A DNA stretch of 64,000 bases from Candidatus Epulonipiscium sp. (lineage in GTDB: Bacteria > Bacillota > Clostridia > Lachnospirales > Defluviitaleaceae), in assembly GCA_012519205.1 (NCBI GenBank), contig JAAYQR010000017.1, positions 1 through 64,000 on the forward strand. The letters are read 5' to 3'. The translations under genes and the position numbers were made by a program. The notes under the pieces were generated by a model. That model worked only from the letters and a program-made list of their open reading frames with translations, did not search any database and was not told the origin of the DNA. Positions 27,360 to 36,125 of the stretch are shown piece by piece (the first letter of the stretch is position 1; each line of letters starts with the position of its first letter).

Positions 27360-28231
27360 ATGAATACACAATGTGAAACAAAAAACGACCTAGCCCAAAT
27401 GTTAAAGGGCGGAGTAATAATGGATGTAATCAATAAGGAACAGGCTCTTATTGCACAGGAAGCGGGGGCAGTGGCAGTTATGGCCCTAGAACGAGTTCCA
27501 GCAGATATTAGAAAACAGGGTGGCGTAGCAAGAATGTCAGATCCCAAGCTCATAAAGGAAATTAAAGGAGCAGTAGATATACCAGTTATGGCTAAATGCA
27601 GAATAGGACATATTGTAGAGGCGCAAATTTTAGAGGCCTTAGAGATTGATTATATAGATGAGAGCGAGGTCCTAACTCCCGCAGATAATCAATATCATAT
27701 AGATAAAAAACTTTCCAGACCCCTTTCGTATGTGGTGCAAGGAATTTAGGGGAAGCCTTAAGAAGAATAGGAGAAGGCGCTCTGATGATTAGGACTAAAG
27801 GAGAAGCAGGAACGGGAGATGTAGTTCAGGCAGTAAAGCATATGAGAACTATGATGTCTCAAATAAGAAAACTTAAAACTATGGCAAGGGAAGAAAGAAT
27901 GACCTTTGCAAAGGAATTAGGTGCACCCTATCACTTGATTGAACAGGTAGCGGAATTAGGAAGCCTTCCTGTGGTTAACTTTGCAGCTGGAGGAGTAGCA
28001 ACCCCTGCAGACGCGGCGCTTATGATGCAGTTAGGAAGCGATGGTGTATTTGTAGGTTCTGGGATATTTAAATCAGGGGACCCAGCAAAAAGGGCAAAAG
28101 CCATTGTGAAAGCAGTAAAACATTTTAATGAACCCCAAATATTAGCTAAGGTATCAGAGGATTTAGGAGAAGCCATGGTTGGAATCAATTGTGACGAAAT
28201 AGATATATCATACGAAAAAAGGGGATGGTAA
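27360..28231 (+). pseudogene. pdxS: Pyridoxal 5'-phosphate synthase lyase subunit, split by a frameshift
   Basis: PdxS makes PLP from ribose 5-phosphate, glyceraldehyde 3-phosphate and ammonia. The first frame (27360-27749) contains MKGGVIMDV-type residues ([15 protein letters not shown]), [10 protein letters not shown] and the catalytic Lys in MAKCRIGH, then loses homology after YHIDKK. The second frame, -1, continues [15 protein letters not shown] (from 27722) and [16 protein letters not shown] to 28231. Adding one A to the run of six at 27705-27710 restores a single frame of 290 residues with correct spacing ([14 protein letters not shown]). It is therefore either a one-base sequencing error or a recent mutation. 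The glutaminase partner pdxT is not adjacent; a terminator follows. AGGAGG lies before the ATG. Confidence 0.93.
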
Positions 28232-28260
28232 AGTAAGACCTAATGCATCCTGTAAATATT

Positions 28261-28292
28261 AATAAAACATCCTTTCAAAGGATGTTTTTATT
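28261..28292 (+). terminator. Terminator after pdxS
   Basis: AATAAAACATCCTTT and AAAGGATGTTTTTATT pair around a single C in the middle (in practice a 3-5 base loop), ending in a T run. Confidence 0.85.
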
Positions 28293-28403
28293 ATGTAATA
28301 TTATTGATTTATTATTAAAGTAGTGTACAATTCATTATATATTAATCTTAAAGATTATAGACGGTTGGGCTTTCAATCACTTCTTATGAAAGGGAGGCAA
28401 TGT

Positions 28404-28952
28404 ATGAAGGAGTTATCCCTGCATATCTTGGATATTGTAGAAAATAGCATTAGGGCAGAGGCGACAAGTATTAATGTAAAGATTGAAGAGGATATCCATA
28501 ATAATAGATTTATATTTCTTGTTGAGGATAATGGTAAAGGGATGGATGAAGAGTTTGTAAAAGTAGTAAAAAATCCTTTTAAAACTACTCGGACAACAAG
28601 GAAAGTAGGCCTTGGAATTTCTCTTTTAGAGGAGGCCTGTAAAAGATGCAATGGTAATCTCGAAATAATAAGTTCCAAGGGAGGGGGGACAAAAATTAGG
28701 GCGGTAATGATGTATAATCATATAGATAGAGCGCCTTTAGGGGATATTACCAGTACTATAACGAATCTAATTATGTCTAATCCAGATGTGGAATTTGTCT
28801 ATGAGCATAAGTACAATGATGAATTATTTTTAATTGATACCAAGGAGATAAAAAACATTTTAGACGGAGTTCCTATTAGCGATATATCTATTATTCTTTG
28901 GCTTAAAGATTACATAAATCAGGGTTTGATAGAAATTAGACGAAGACCATAA
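28404..28952 (+). CDS. Histidine-kinase-like ATPase domain protein upstream of rnf
   Basis: A 182-residue protein made almost entirely of a GHKL ATPase domain. The N box is ILDIVENSIRAEA, G1 is VEDNGKGMDEE and G2 is KVGLGISLLEEAC. No His phosphoacceptor or sensor domain is present. Such stand-alone ATPase proteins lie near electron-transfer operons in Clostridia, and a regulatory or anti-sigma-like role is possible (inference). I chose ATG 28404 because AAAGGGAGG is 6 bases upstream; the frame is open to 28323 without a good SD. It precedes the rnf operon by 230 bases, which contain a probable promoter, so co-transcription is uncertain. Confidence 0.82.
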   Translation: MKELSLHILDIVENSIRAEATSINVKIEEDIHNNRFIFLVEDNGKGMDEEFVKVVKNPFKTTRTTRKVGLGISLLEEACKRCNGNLEIISSKGGGTKIRAVMMYNHIDRAPLGDITSTITNLIMSNPDVEFVYEHKYNDELFLIDTKEIKNILDGVPISDISIILWLKDYINQGLIEIRRRP

Positions 28953-29101
28953 ATTATAGAAGAAATTTATAAGATTATTCTACTTGCTAGAAGGTTGAAA
29001 GGGAATGCATACTGCATACAAAACAAATCTTCTTAGAGGGTTGGGGAATGCAGAAAGGTGGTAAATAATGTAGAAATCCATTGTGCATTTTTTATCATTT
29101 C

Positions 29102-29130
29102 TTGAGGAAAAAGTGGCAATGTATTATGAT
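29102..29130 (+). promoter_or_regulatory. Probable promoter of the rnf operon
   Basis: TTGAGG (29102-29107) and TATGAT (29125-29130) are 17 bases apart, 53 bases before rnfC. Upstream at 29008-29021 a direct repeat (GCATAC, T, GCATAC) may be a regulator site; AATGCA/TGCATT at 29048-29090 could form a weak terminator for the ATPase gene. Confidence 0.5.
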
Positions 29131-29182
29131 AGATTTATGACTTTAGGTCTTGGACTATCTTTAAATAAGAAGGGGGAAAATT

Positions 29183-30508
29183 ATGCGTTTGCTTACATTT
29201 AAAAGGGGCGTCCATCCTCCCCATGGGAAGCATTTTACGGAAAACAAACCTATAGAATATCTTCTTCCTAAGGGAAATTTGGTGTTTCCTATGATTCAAC
29301 ATATAGGTGCACCCTGTGAGCCTCTAGTTAAAAAAGGGGATAGGGTCTTGGTAGGACAAAAAATAGGGGGAGCTACGGCCTTTGTTTCATCGCCGATTCA
29401 TAGTTCAGTATCGGGTACCGTTAAAGATGTTACTCCAATGCCTCATCCTAATGGAAATAAAGTATTATCGGTTATAGTAGAAAACGATGGCTTGTATGAA
29501 GAACATGAATCCATCGGTCCTAGGGGAGATTATAAAAATTTCACAAAGGAACAAATCCTTGAGATTATCAAAGAATCAGGTATTGTAGGTATGGGTGGGG
29601 CGGGGTTTCCTACCCACATTAAATTATCTCCACCACCAGAAAAACATATAGATGCTATTATTATTAACGGTGCAGAATGCGAGCCCTATCTAACTTCAGA
29701 TCATAGGGTTATGCTAGAGGAGACTGATAGAGTAATAGAAGGTTTAAAAATCATTCTGCAGCTTTTTCCTGGAGCCAAGGGATATATTGGAATAGAAAAT
29801 AATAAGATGGACGCAGTAAAAGCCCTTACAAAGGCAGCTCAAGGAATAGGAAATATAGAGATAAAACTCCTTAAAACCAAGTACCCACAGGGGGCAGAGA
29901 AACAAATAATATATGCTATTACAGGAAGAGAGGTACCCTCTGGGGGATTGCCGGCAGATGTTGGATGTATCGTTCATAATATAGATACCACCGTGGCAAT
30001 CCAAAGGGCAATTGTCCGTGGGCGTCCTTTGATGAGAAGGATTGTAACTGTAACTGGAAAAGCTATAAAGGAACCTAAAAATTTCAAGGTTAGGATAGGG
30101 ACTACATATAGGGAGCTTATAGAGGCAGCCGGTGATTTTTCCTTAGAACCTGTAAAGATAATATCTGGAGGTCCTATGATGGGATTAGCCCTCTCTTCAT
30201 TGGATGTTCCGATAGTAAAAGGCTCTTCTGCGATTTTATGCTTATCCAAGGAAGAGGCTGAACTACCAGAAGAGCAAAATTGCATTCGGTGTGGTAAATG
30301 TATATCCGTTTGTCCAATCAATCTAATGCCTTTACTCCTCAATCAATATGCTTTAAATCATGAATATGATAAGTTTGAAAAAATACATGGAATGGATTGT
30401 ATGGAATGTGGGACTTGTACTTTTGCATGTCCTTCCAAAAGGCATTTGGTTCAATCGGTTCGTACAGCAAAAAGAGAGATATTAAATAATAGGAGAAAAA
30501 ACGCATAA
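29183..30508 (+). CDS. rnfC: Rnf complex subunit C
   Basis: A 441-residue peripheral subunit of the ferredoxin:NAD+ oxidoreductase. It has a barrel-sandwich/SLBB N-terminus, an NADH/FMN-binding region (GIVGMGGAGFPTHIKL, INGAECEPYLTSDHR) and two 4Fe-4S motifs (CIRCGKCISVCP near 367 and CMECGTCTFACP near 408). It probably holds the NAD site. SD AAGGGGG before the ATG. First gene of rnfCDGEAB, the standard clostridial order; the complex couples ferredoxin oxidation to Na+ or H+ export. Confidence 0.97.
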   Translation: MRLLTFKRGVHPPHGKHFTENKPIEYLLPKGNLVFPMIQHIGAPCEPLVKKGDRVLVGQKIGGATAFVSSPIHSSVSGTVKDVTPMPHPNGNKVLSVIVENDGLYEEHESIGPRGDYKNFTKEQILEIIKESGIVGMGGAGFPTHIKLSPPPEKHIDAIIINGAECEPYLTSDHRVMLEETDRVIEGLKIILQLFPGAKGYIGIENNKMDAVKALTKAAQGIGNIEIKLLKTKYPQGAEKQIIYAITGREVPSGGLPADVGCIVHNIDTTVAIQRAIVRGRPLMRRIVTVTGKAIKEPKNFKVRIGTTYRELIEAAGDFSLEPVKIISGGPMMGLALSSLDVPIVKGSSAILCLSKEEAELPEEQNCIRCGKCISVCPINLMPLLLNQYALNHEYDKFEKIHGMDCMECGTCTFACPSKRHLVQSVRTAKREILNNRRKNA

Positions 30509-30521
30509 AGGGGGAGATTTA

Positions 30522-31451
30522 ATGTCTATGGACGTATATACAGTATCCTCATCTCCTCACATTTCCTCTAAAAATTCTATAAAGAGTATAATGAGGGATG
30601 TTTTAATTGCATTACTTCCTGGGGCAATGATGGGGATTTGGTTTTTTAAACTAGGAGCTTTTATTACTATTGTTTTATCAATAGCATCTTGTGTTGGAGT
30701 AGAAGCCCTATGGCAAAAGCTCACAAAACAAAAAATTACAATAAATGATTATAGTGCGGCAGTTACAGGATTACTCCTTGCAATGAACCTGCCTCCTACA
30801 GTTCCTTTTTGGATACCTATTATAGGGGGAACCTTTGCTATTATCATTGCAAAGCAGCTATTTGGTGGATTAGGTCAAAACTTTATTAATCCCGCCCTAG
30901 CAGCAAGGGCATTTTTACTTACTTCTTGGGCAGGACATATGACAAACTGGACTATAGACGGAATAAGCACAGCTACTCCTTTAGGGATTTTAAAAGAAGG
31001 GGGGGCACTACCGCCCATAATAGATGTAATTATAGGCCATGTTGGAGGGTCTATTGGAGAAACCTCGGCTATTGCTCTTTTGATTGGAGCAGGATATTTG
31101 CTTTACAAAAAGGTGATTTCCATAAGGATTCCAGCAACCTTCATTGGAACCGTACTTATACTTACATTTATTTTGGGTAGAGATGCAATGTTTGACCCCA
31201 ATGCCGTATACGAAATTCTTACGGGGGGGCTTATCCTAGGAGCATTTTTTATGGCTACGGATTATTCATCTTCTCCTGTTACCCAAAGAGGACAATATAT
31301 AATGGGAATAGGTTGTGGAATCATTACAACAGTGATACGTCTTTATGGAGGATATCCGGAAGGGGTGTCCTATGCAATACTTATTATGAATTTAGCTGTT
31401 CCGCTTATTGATAAATATACAATGCCTCGAGTTTTTGGGGAGGTGAAATAA
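30522..31451 (+). CDS. rnfD: Rnf complex subunit D
   Basis: A 309-residue integral membrane subunit with many hydrophobic segments. DGISTATPL near residue 147 fits the S-x-A-T site whose Thr carries covalent FMN. MATDYSSSPVTQRGQ is conserved in the NqrB/RnfD family. SD GGGGGAG. The last base of its stop codon overlaps the first base of the rnfG ATG, so the two are translationally coupled. Confidence 0.96.
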   Translation: MSMDVYTVSSSPHISSKNSIKSIMRDVLIALLPGAMMGIWFFKLGAFITIVLSIASCVGVEALWQKLTKQKITINDYSAAVTGLLLAMNLPPTVPFWIPIIGGTFAIIIAKQLFGGLGQNFINPALAARAFLLTSWAGHMTNWTIDGISTATPLGILKEGGALPPIIDVIIGHVGGSIGETSAIALLIGAGYLLYKKVISIRIPATFIGTVLILTFILGRDAMFDPNAVYEILTGGLILGAFFMATDYSSSPVTQRGQYIMGIGCGIITTVIRLYGGYPEGVSYAILIMNLAVPLIDKYTMPRVFGEVK

Positions 31452-32035
31452 TGAAAGAGATAATGAAGCTTGGATTAATATTATTTGCTATTACAGCTTT
31501 TTCTGCTATGCTTCTTGGTTTCGCCCATGAAATTACTAAAGAACCTATAGAAAATCAGGTCCGCCTTGCTAGAGAAAAAGCTATGAATGAAACTCTCTCC
31601 CAGGCAGATAGATTTGAAGAAGTGATGGTTGAATTGCCCAAGGGCTCCAAAATTTCAGAAATTAATGCGGGATATAAGGGGGATTTATTAGAGGGTTTTG
31701 TAGTAAAGGTATCCCCAAAAGGTTTTGGAGGTCCTATTGAAATAATGGTAGGGGTTTCTAAGGACGGGATTGTGCAAGGAATTAAAATGCTAAAACATTC
31801 GGAAACTCCAGGCTTAGGTGCTAATGCAGAGGATGATTCTTTTACCTCTCAATATAAGGATACATCTGGTGAACTTACAGTAACTAAGACGATACCTAAT
31901 AAAGATAATGAAATACAAGCCCTTACGGGGGCAACTATCACATCAAGAGCTATTACAGATGGGGTAAATGAAGTCCTTATATTTCTGCAACACCATGGGG
32001 GAACGGATGAAGAAATAACTTTTGATTTTAATTAG
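31451..32035 (+). CDS. rnfG: Rnf complex subunit G (covalent FMN)
   Basis: A 194-residue subunit with one N-terminal membrane segment (LGLILFAITAFSAMLLGFA) and an extracytoplasmic FMN-binding domain. LTGATITSRAI holds the Thr that receives FMN, an attachment normally made by ApbE, which is not in the window. GLGANAEDDSFTSQY is also typical. Starts at the overlap with rnfD; SD GGGGAGG. Confidence 0.96.
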   Translation: MKEIMKLGLILFAITAFSAMLLGFAHEITKEPIENQVRLAREKAMNETLSQADRFEEVMVELPKGSKISEINAGYKGDLLEGFVVKVSPKGFGGPIEIMVGVSKDGIVQGIKMLKHSETPGLGANAEDDSFTSQYKDTSGELTVTKTIPNKDNEIQALTGATITSRAITDGVNEVLIFLQHHGGTDEEITFDFN

Positions 32036-32046
32036 GGGGAATAAAG

Positions 32047-32652
32047 TTGAAAAAGTTAGTAGAAAGAATTACAAATGGAATTATAGTGGAGAATCCGACA
32101 TTTGTTCAAGTAATCGGAATGTGTCCTACCTTAGCTGTTACAACAGGAGCAAAAAATGGCATAGGGATGGGACTAGCTACCACTGCTGTATTGGTCGGTT
32201 CCAATTTATTTATATCATTATTGCGCAAATTTATACCATCTAAAATTCGAATACCTGCATACGTTGTAATCATTGCCAGTTTGGTAACCCTCGTAGAATT
32301 CATCCTACAGGCATTTGTACGTAGTTTGTATAGCCAATTAGGCTTGTTTATTCCCTTGATTGTAGTGAATTGTATCATTTTAGCTAGGGCAGAAGCTTAT
32401 GCATCTAAAAACAAACTATTGCCATCCATAGCAGATGGATTAGGAATGGGATTGGGATTTACCCTTGCTTTAGCTATCTTAGGCTCCGTCAGGGAGATTT
32501 TAGGGGCAGGAAAAATATTTGATTTTCCTATTATGCCGTCATCGTATCAACCGGCGGTGATTATGATTTTGGCTCCTGGTGCATTTTTTACTTTAGGCAT
32601 CCTTATGGCCACTTTAAATCATTTTAGGAATAAAAAGGTAAAGGATGCATAG
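32047..32652 (+). CDS. rnfE: Rnf complex subunit E
   Basis: A 201-residue membrane protein with six hydrophobic segments of the RnfA/RnfE/NqrDE type ([40 protein letters not shown]). The start is TTG 32047, placed by the AGGGGGA SD 7 bases upstream; a TTG start is notable but clear here. Forms with RnfA the pseudo-symmetric membrane pair that binds a 2Fe-2S cluster. Confidence 0.95.
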   Translation: MKKLVERITNGIIVENPTFVQVIGMCPTLAVTTGAKNGIGMGLATTAVLVGSNLFISLLRKFIPSKIRIPAYVVIIASLVTLVEFILQAFVRSLYSQLGLFIPLIVVNCIILARAEAYASKNKLLPSIADGLGMGLGFTLALAILGSVREILGAGKIFDFPIMPSSYQPAVIMILAPGAFFTLGILMATLNHFRNKKVKDA

Positions 32653-32663
32653 GAGGGGAACAA

Positions 32664-33236
32664 ATGAACTTATTTATTTTATTTCTGAGTGCTATTTTAG
32701 TTAATAATTTCGTATTATCAAGGTTTTTGGGTATATGTCCGTTCCTTGGAGTGTCAAAAAAAGCAGAAACAGCTCTAGGAATGGGTATAGCTGTAACCTT
32801 TGTAATGACCTTAGCTTCCATGTTTTCTTATATGGTGTATCACTGGATGCTGATTCCTTTGCAAATTGAATATTTATATACTATAGCATTTATTTTAGTG
32901 ATAGCTTCCCTAGTTCAATTTGTAGAGATGGTTATTCAAAAAACAAGCCCAACACTTTATCAGGCGTTGGGAGTGTACCTTCCCTTGATTACAACAAACT
33001 GTGCAGTTTTAGGGGTAGCAGTAATCAATATGAACGAAGGATACAATTTAATTGAAAGTATTATAAACGGTGTGGGGGCTGCCCTAGGATTCACCTTAGC
33101 TATTGTACTTTTCGCAGGAATAAGGGAAAGAATAGAAAACAATAAAATTTTAGCTGCATTCCAAGGGTTTCCCATAGCTCTTATCACAGCGGGACTAATG
33201 TCAATAGCATTTTTAGGTTTTCAGGGACTACTTTAA
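32664..33236 (+). CDS. rnfA: Rnf complex subunit A
   Basis: A 190-residue membrane protein homologous to RnfE, with [20 protein letters not shown] and [15 protein letters not shown]; the Cys residues in these two motifs are the expected cluster ligands. SD AGGAGGGG before the ATG. Lies between rnfE and rnfB, 11 and 14 bases from each. Confidence 0.96.
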   Translation: MNLFILFLSAILVNNFVLSRFLGICPFLGVSKKAETALGMGIAVTFVMTLASMFSYMVYHWMLIPLQIEYLYTIAFILVIASLVQFVEMVIQKTSPTLYQALGVYLPLITTNCAVLGVAVINMNEGYNLIESIINGVGAALGFTLAIVLFAGIRERIENNKILAAFQGFPIALITAGLMSIAFLGFQGLL

Positions 33237-33250
33237 TAAGGAGGGGAAAA

Positions 33251-34099
33251 ATGGATATAACAAATATTCTTTATCCTATTATCAGTATAGGTGGGTTGGG
33301 AATAGTATTTGGGGCGGGACTTGGATTTGCTTCTAAAAAATTTGCCGTGGAAGTTGATGAAAGGATTCCGCAAGTTCGCGATTTACTCCCAGGAGCTAAC
33401 TGTGGGGGCTGTGGTTTTGCCGGATGTGATGCCTTTGCAAAAGCAGTGGTGGGTGGAAGTGCTAATCCTGCTGCCTGCCCGGTTAATAATAGTGAATCTA
33501 TAGAAAAAATTGCCTCCTATATGGGGCTTATGGTAGAGCAGACTGAAAGAAAAGTTGCCTTTGTAAAATGTAAGGGAACCTGTGATAAGGCTAAAGATAA
33601 ATACGAATATCACGGAATTATGGATTGTAGGGATGCAGCCCTTGTTCCCGGGGGTGGTGCTAAGGCTTGTAGCTATGGCTGTCTCGGACTTGGAAGCTGT
33701 AAAAAGGTTTGTTCATTTGGAGCTATTAAAATTGAAAATGGAATTGCAGTAATTGACGAAGAAAAATGTACTGCCTGCGGGAAATGCGTAGATGCTTGTC
33801 CTAAAGCAATTATTGAATTGATACCGGTTAAAAATAAGGTAAGAGTAGTATGTAATTCACAGGATAAAGGTAAGGAAGCGAAGGAAAACTGTTCAGTGGG
33901 ATGTATTGGATGCAGACTTTGTGTTAAAGCCTGTGAATATGATGCCATTGAGTTTCAAGACAATCTTGCCCATATAAAATATGATAAATGCACGGAATGT
34001 ATGGCCTGCGTTAAGAAATGTCCTACAAAAGTCATCCTTGGAGAAGTGTTAGATGAAGGGATTTCTAATAAAGATAATTATTCTACAGAGGCAATTTAA
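33251..34099 (+). CDS. rnfB: Rnf complex subunit B (multi-cluster ferredoxin-interacting)
   Basis: A 282-residue subunit with one N-terminal membrane helix, then a 4Fe-4S motif (CGGCGFAGCDAF ... CPV), a linker with further Cys residues (CKGTCDKAK, CSYGCLGLGSCKKVC), and ferredoxin-like motifs CTACGKCVDACP, CIGCRLCVKACEYDAI and CTECMACVKKCP. It is thought to receive electrons from ferredoxin. SD AAGGAGGGG. Last gene of the operon, followed by a terminator. Confidence 0.96.
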   Translation: MDITNILYPIISIGGLGIVFGAGLGFASKKFAVEVDERIPQVRDLLPGANCGGCGFAGCDAFAKAVVGGSANPAACPVNNSESIEKIASYMGLMVEQTERKVAFVKCKGTCDKAKDKYEYHGIMDCRDAALVPGGGAKACSYGCLGLGSCKKVCSFGAIKIENGIAVIDEEKCTACGKCVDACPKAIIELIPVKNKVRVVCNSQDKGKEAKENCSVGCIGCRLCVKACEYDAIEFQDNLAHIKYDKCTECMACVKKCPTKVILGEVLDEGISNKDNYSTEAI

Positions 34100-34161
34100 T
34101 ATAGGTATGGATAGAACCCTGTTCTAAATTAAAAAATAAAATTAAATGGTATATCTTATAT

Positions 34162-34198
34162 AAAAAAAATGCACAATTTGCTTTGGTGCATTTTTTTA
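34162..34198 (+). terminator. Terminator of the rnf operon
   Basis: AAAAAAATGCAC pairs with GTGCATTTTTTT around an 11-base loop. The stem closely resembles the terminator after mgsA (42063-42090). Confidence 0.85.
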
Positions 34199-34258
34199 TG
34201 AAAAGATTAATAAGTTGTGTTAAAATATAGGACAAATACAATTTGAGGAGGGTATCTA

Positions 34259-34519
34259 GTGAATGGAACAAGGGGAAAGAATAATTGGGCACTTTTTTTA
34301 TTTTTGTTAGGAGGAATTGTTATAGGAGGTTTTATCGGTCATTATATTGGACAGATTCCCTATATGGAATGGATTAGATATGGTAAAGAATTTGGATTTC
34401 AAAACCCTTTGGTTTTAGATTTGGAATTATTATATATTGAATTCAGCATCAAAATACAAATTACTATAGGAAGTATAATAGGAATTATAGGGGCTATACT
34501 TATATATAGGAAAATATAG
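34259..34519 (+). CDS. DUF4321 family small membrane protein
   Basis: An 86-residue protein with two membrane helices (FLLGGIVIGGFIGHYIG near the N-terminus and ITIGSIIGIIGAILIY at the end) joined by NPLVLDLELLYIEFSIKIQ. It fits DUF4321, a small family of unknown function usually found just upstream of maf/radC/mreB in Clostridia, as here. The start is GTG 34259, 8 bases behind GGAGGG. Confidence 0.8.
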   Translation: MNGTRGKNNWALFLFLLGGIVIGGFIGHYIGQIPYMEWIRYGKEFGFQNPLVLDLELLYIEFSIKIQITIGSIIGIIGAILIYRKI

Positions 34520-34550
34520 CAAATTACTAATTGCATTAGGCGGTGTATGT

Positions 34551-35162
34551 ATGGACAAGATTATTTTAGCCTCAAGTTCTCCAAGGAGAAGGATGCTTCT
34601 TAGACAAATAGGAATCCCTTTTGATATTATCGTTGGCAGTGCCGAAGAAAAGATGGAACCCTCTACCCTGCCATGGGACTTGGTGATTGAATTATCCAGA
34701 CAAAAGGCAGAAGATGTAGCTAGAGGTTTGGGAAAAGGTTATTTAGTCATAGGGGCAGATACCATTGTGGTTCATAGGAACAAGATTCTTGGAAAACCTA
34801 AAGACATGGACGATGCATATTCTATGATTTCTGTTCTTCAGGGGGATATGCATGAAGTGTATACAGGTATTACCCTAATTAAAACCTCAGACAATATCAT
34901 AAAATCTGGCTTCGAAAAAACGGAAGTACATATGAGGGAGTTATCACCAGAGATTATAAATGCTTATATAGATACTAAGGAACCTATGGATAAGGCAGGT
35001 TCCTATGGCATACAGGGGATAGGAACCCTACTTATAGATAAAATACATGGGGATTATAATAATGTAGTGGGTCTTCCTTTAAAGCTGCTTGCTGCATTAT
35101 TAGGAGAAATAGACATTGAACTATTTAATTATATTACTTTTAAAAGTCAGGAGTGTGAGTAA
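34551..35162 (+). CDS. maf: Maf family nucleoside triphosphate pyrophosphatase
   Basis: A 203-residue protein with the Maf signature ILASSSPRRRMLLRQIG and the catalytic region VIGADTIVVHRNKILGKP. Maf enzymes hydrolyse non-standard dTTP/UTP-type nucleotides and can affect septum formation. SD AGGCGG is fair. Its stop codon (TAA, 35160-35162) shares a base with the ATG of radC, so they are coupled. Confidence 0.94.
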   Translation: MDKIILASSSPRRRMLLRQIGIPFDIIVGSAEEKMEPSTLPWDLVIELSRQKAEDVARGLGKGYLVIGADTIVVHRNKILGKPKDMDDAYSMISVLQGDMHEVYTGITLIKTSDNIIKSGFEKTEVHMRELSPEIINAYIDTKEPMDKAGSYGIQGIGTLLIDKIHGDYNNVVGLPLKLLAALLGEIDIELFNYITFKSQECE

Positions 35163-35866
35163 TGACCACTATAAATTGCTCCCATATGTCTATGAAGGAA
35201 CTCCCAGAACTGGAAAGACCCTATGAAAAGTTAGAACATTTCGGACCACAGGTCCTATCTGAGGCAGAATTATTAGCAATAGTTTTTAGAACTGGTGCAA
35301 GAAATGTAAGGGTGGTGGAATTAGCACAAAGATTACTAGCTTTGGAAAAAGAAGAAGGATTATATGGATTGTACCAATACTCTCTTGATGAATTAATGAG
35401 TATAAATGGGATTGGAAGGGTTAAAGCAATCCAAATAAAAGCAGTCCTAGAATTATCTAAAAGAATATCCAAACATCAAAACTTATTAAAGCATAGGATT
35501 AATTCTCCAAGTAGTATTGCATCCGTTTATATGGAAGAAATGAGATATCTAAAACAGGAGCATTTTAAGATAGCACTTTTAGATACAAAAAACCAGATTG
35601 TTTCAGATAGAGACATTACTAAAGGAAGTATTAATTCTTCCATAGTTCACCCAAGGGAAGTATTCAAATATGCAATCAAAAAAAGTGCCACAGCAATTAT
35701 AATGCTGCACAATCATCCCAGTGGAGACCCTTCTCCAAGTAAAGAAGATATACAAGTAACTAAAAGAATGATAGAATGTGGAGAATTAATCGGTATTCAT
35801 ATACTAGATCACATTATAATAGGTGATGGAAGTTATATAAGCTTAAAAGAACGAGGTATCATATGA
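35162..35866 (+). CDS. radC: RadC/YsxA family JAMM-motif protein
   Basis: A 234-residue protein. An N-terminal helix-hairpin-helix part (DELMSINGIGRVKAIQIKA) is followed by a C-terminal JAMM/MPN domain with MLHNHPSGDPSPSKED, a metal-binding H-x-H...S...D set. Its real role is unsettled despite the radC name. It overlaps maf by one base and precedes mreB, the order conserved in Bacillota. Confidence 0.94.
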   Translation: MTTINCSHMSMKELPELERPYEKLEHFGPQVLSEAELLAIVFRTGARNVRVVELAQRLLALEKEEGLYGLYQYSLDELMSINGIGRVKAIQIKAVLELSKRISKHQNLLKHRINSPSSIASVYMEEMRYLKQEHFKIALLDTKNQIVSDRDITKGSINSSIVHPREVFKYAIKKSATAIIMLHNHPSGDPSPSKEDIQVTKRMIECGELIGIHILDHIIIGDGSYISLKERGII

Positions 35867-35873
35867 AAGCCCT

Positions 35874-35910
35874 AGGACTAAAACCTTATTTAGAGTTATA
35901 GTCCTTTTTA
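35874..35910 (+). terminator. Terminator after radC
   Basis: AGGACTA (35874-35880) pairs with TAGTCCT (35899-35905) around an 18-base loop and is followed by a T run. The stem is only 7 bp. Confidence 0.6.
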
Positions 35911-35922
35911 TATAGATTTTTG

Positions 35923-35951
35923 TTGAAAAAAACAATAAAAAAGGGTATGAT
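35923..35951 (+). promoter_or_regulatory. mreB upstream promoter P1
   Basis: TTGAAA (35923-35928), 17 bases, TATGAT (35946-35951). About 175 bases before mreB. Confidence 0.5.
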
Positions 35952-35961
35952 GTTACTAGTG

Positions 35962-35990
35962 TTTACATACAAAAAAATCAAACTTATAAA
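35962..35990 (+). promoter_or_regulatory. mreB downstream promoter P2
   Basis: TTTACA (35962-35967), 17 bases, TATAAA (35985-35990). It would leave a leader of about 130 nt before mreB, in which I see no strong structure. Confidence 0.5.
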
Positions 35991-36125
35991 GAATTTACTT
36001 ATATTTTAATGGATTACATAAATATGGGCTATACTATATAGAAGTTAGAAGTTTTAAATACTTAAGGCAAACTTCGGTGGGGATAATCGTATATAATCTA
36101 GAATAGTTATTTGGGAGGAAAAATT

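Noticed and set aside
27700-27722. Programmed -1 ribosomal frameshift in pdxS at the A run
   Set aside because: AAAAAAC is present, but in the zero frame the codons are AAA AAA CTT, so the classic A AAA AAC heptamer is out of register. PdxS is not known to be made this way. One missing base explains it better.
29012-29074. Short ORF of about 19 codons upstream of rnfC as a leader peptide
   Set aside because: It begins at ATG within GGGAATGCAT with the purine stretch too close, lies upstream of the proposed rnf promoter, and has no codon bias typical of attenuators.
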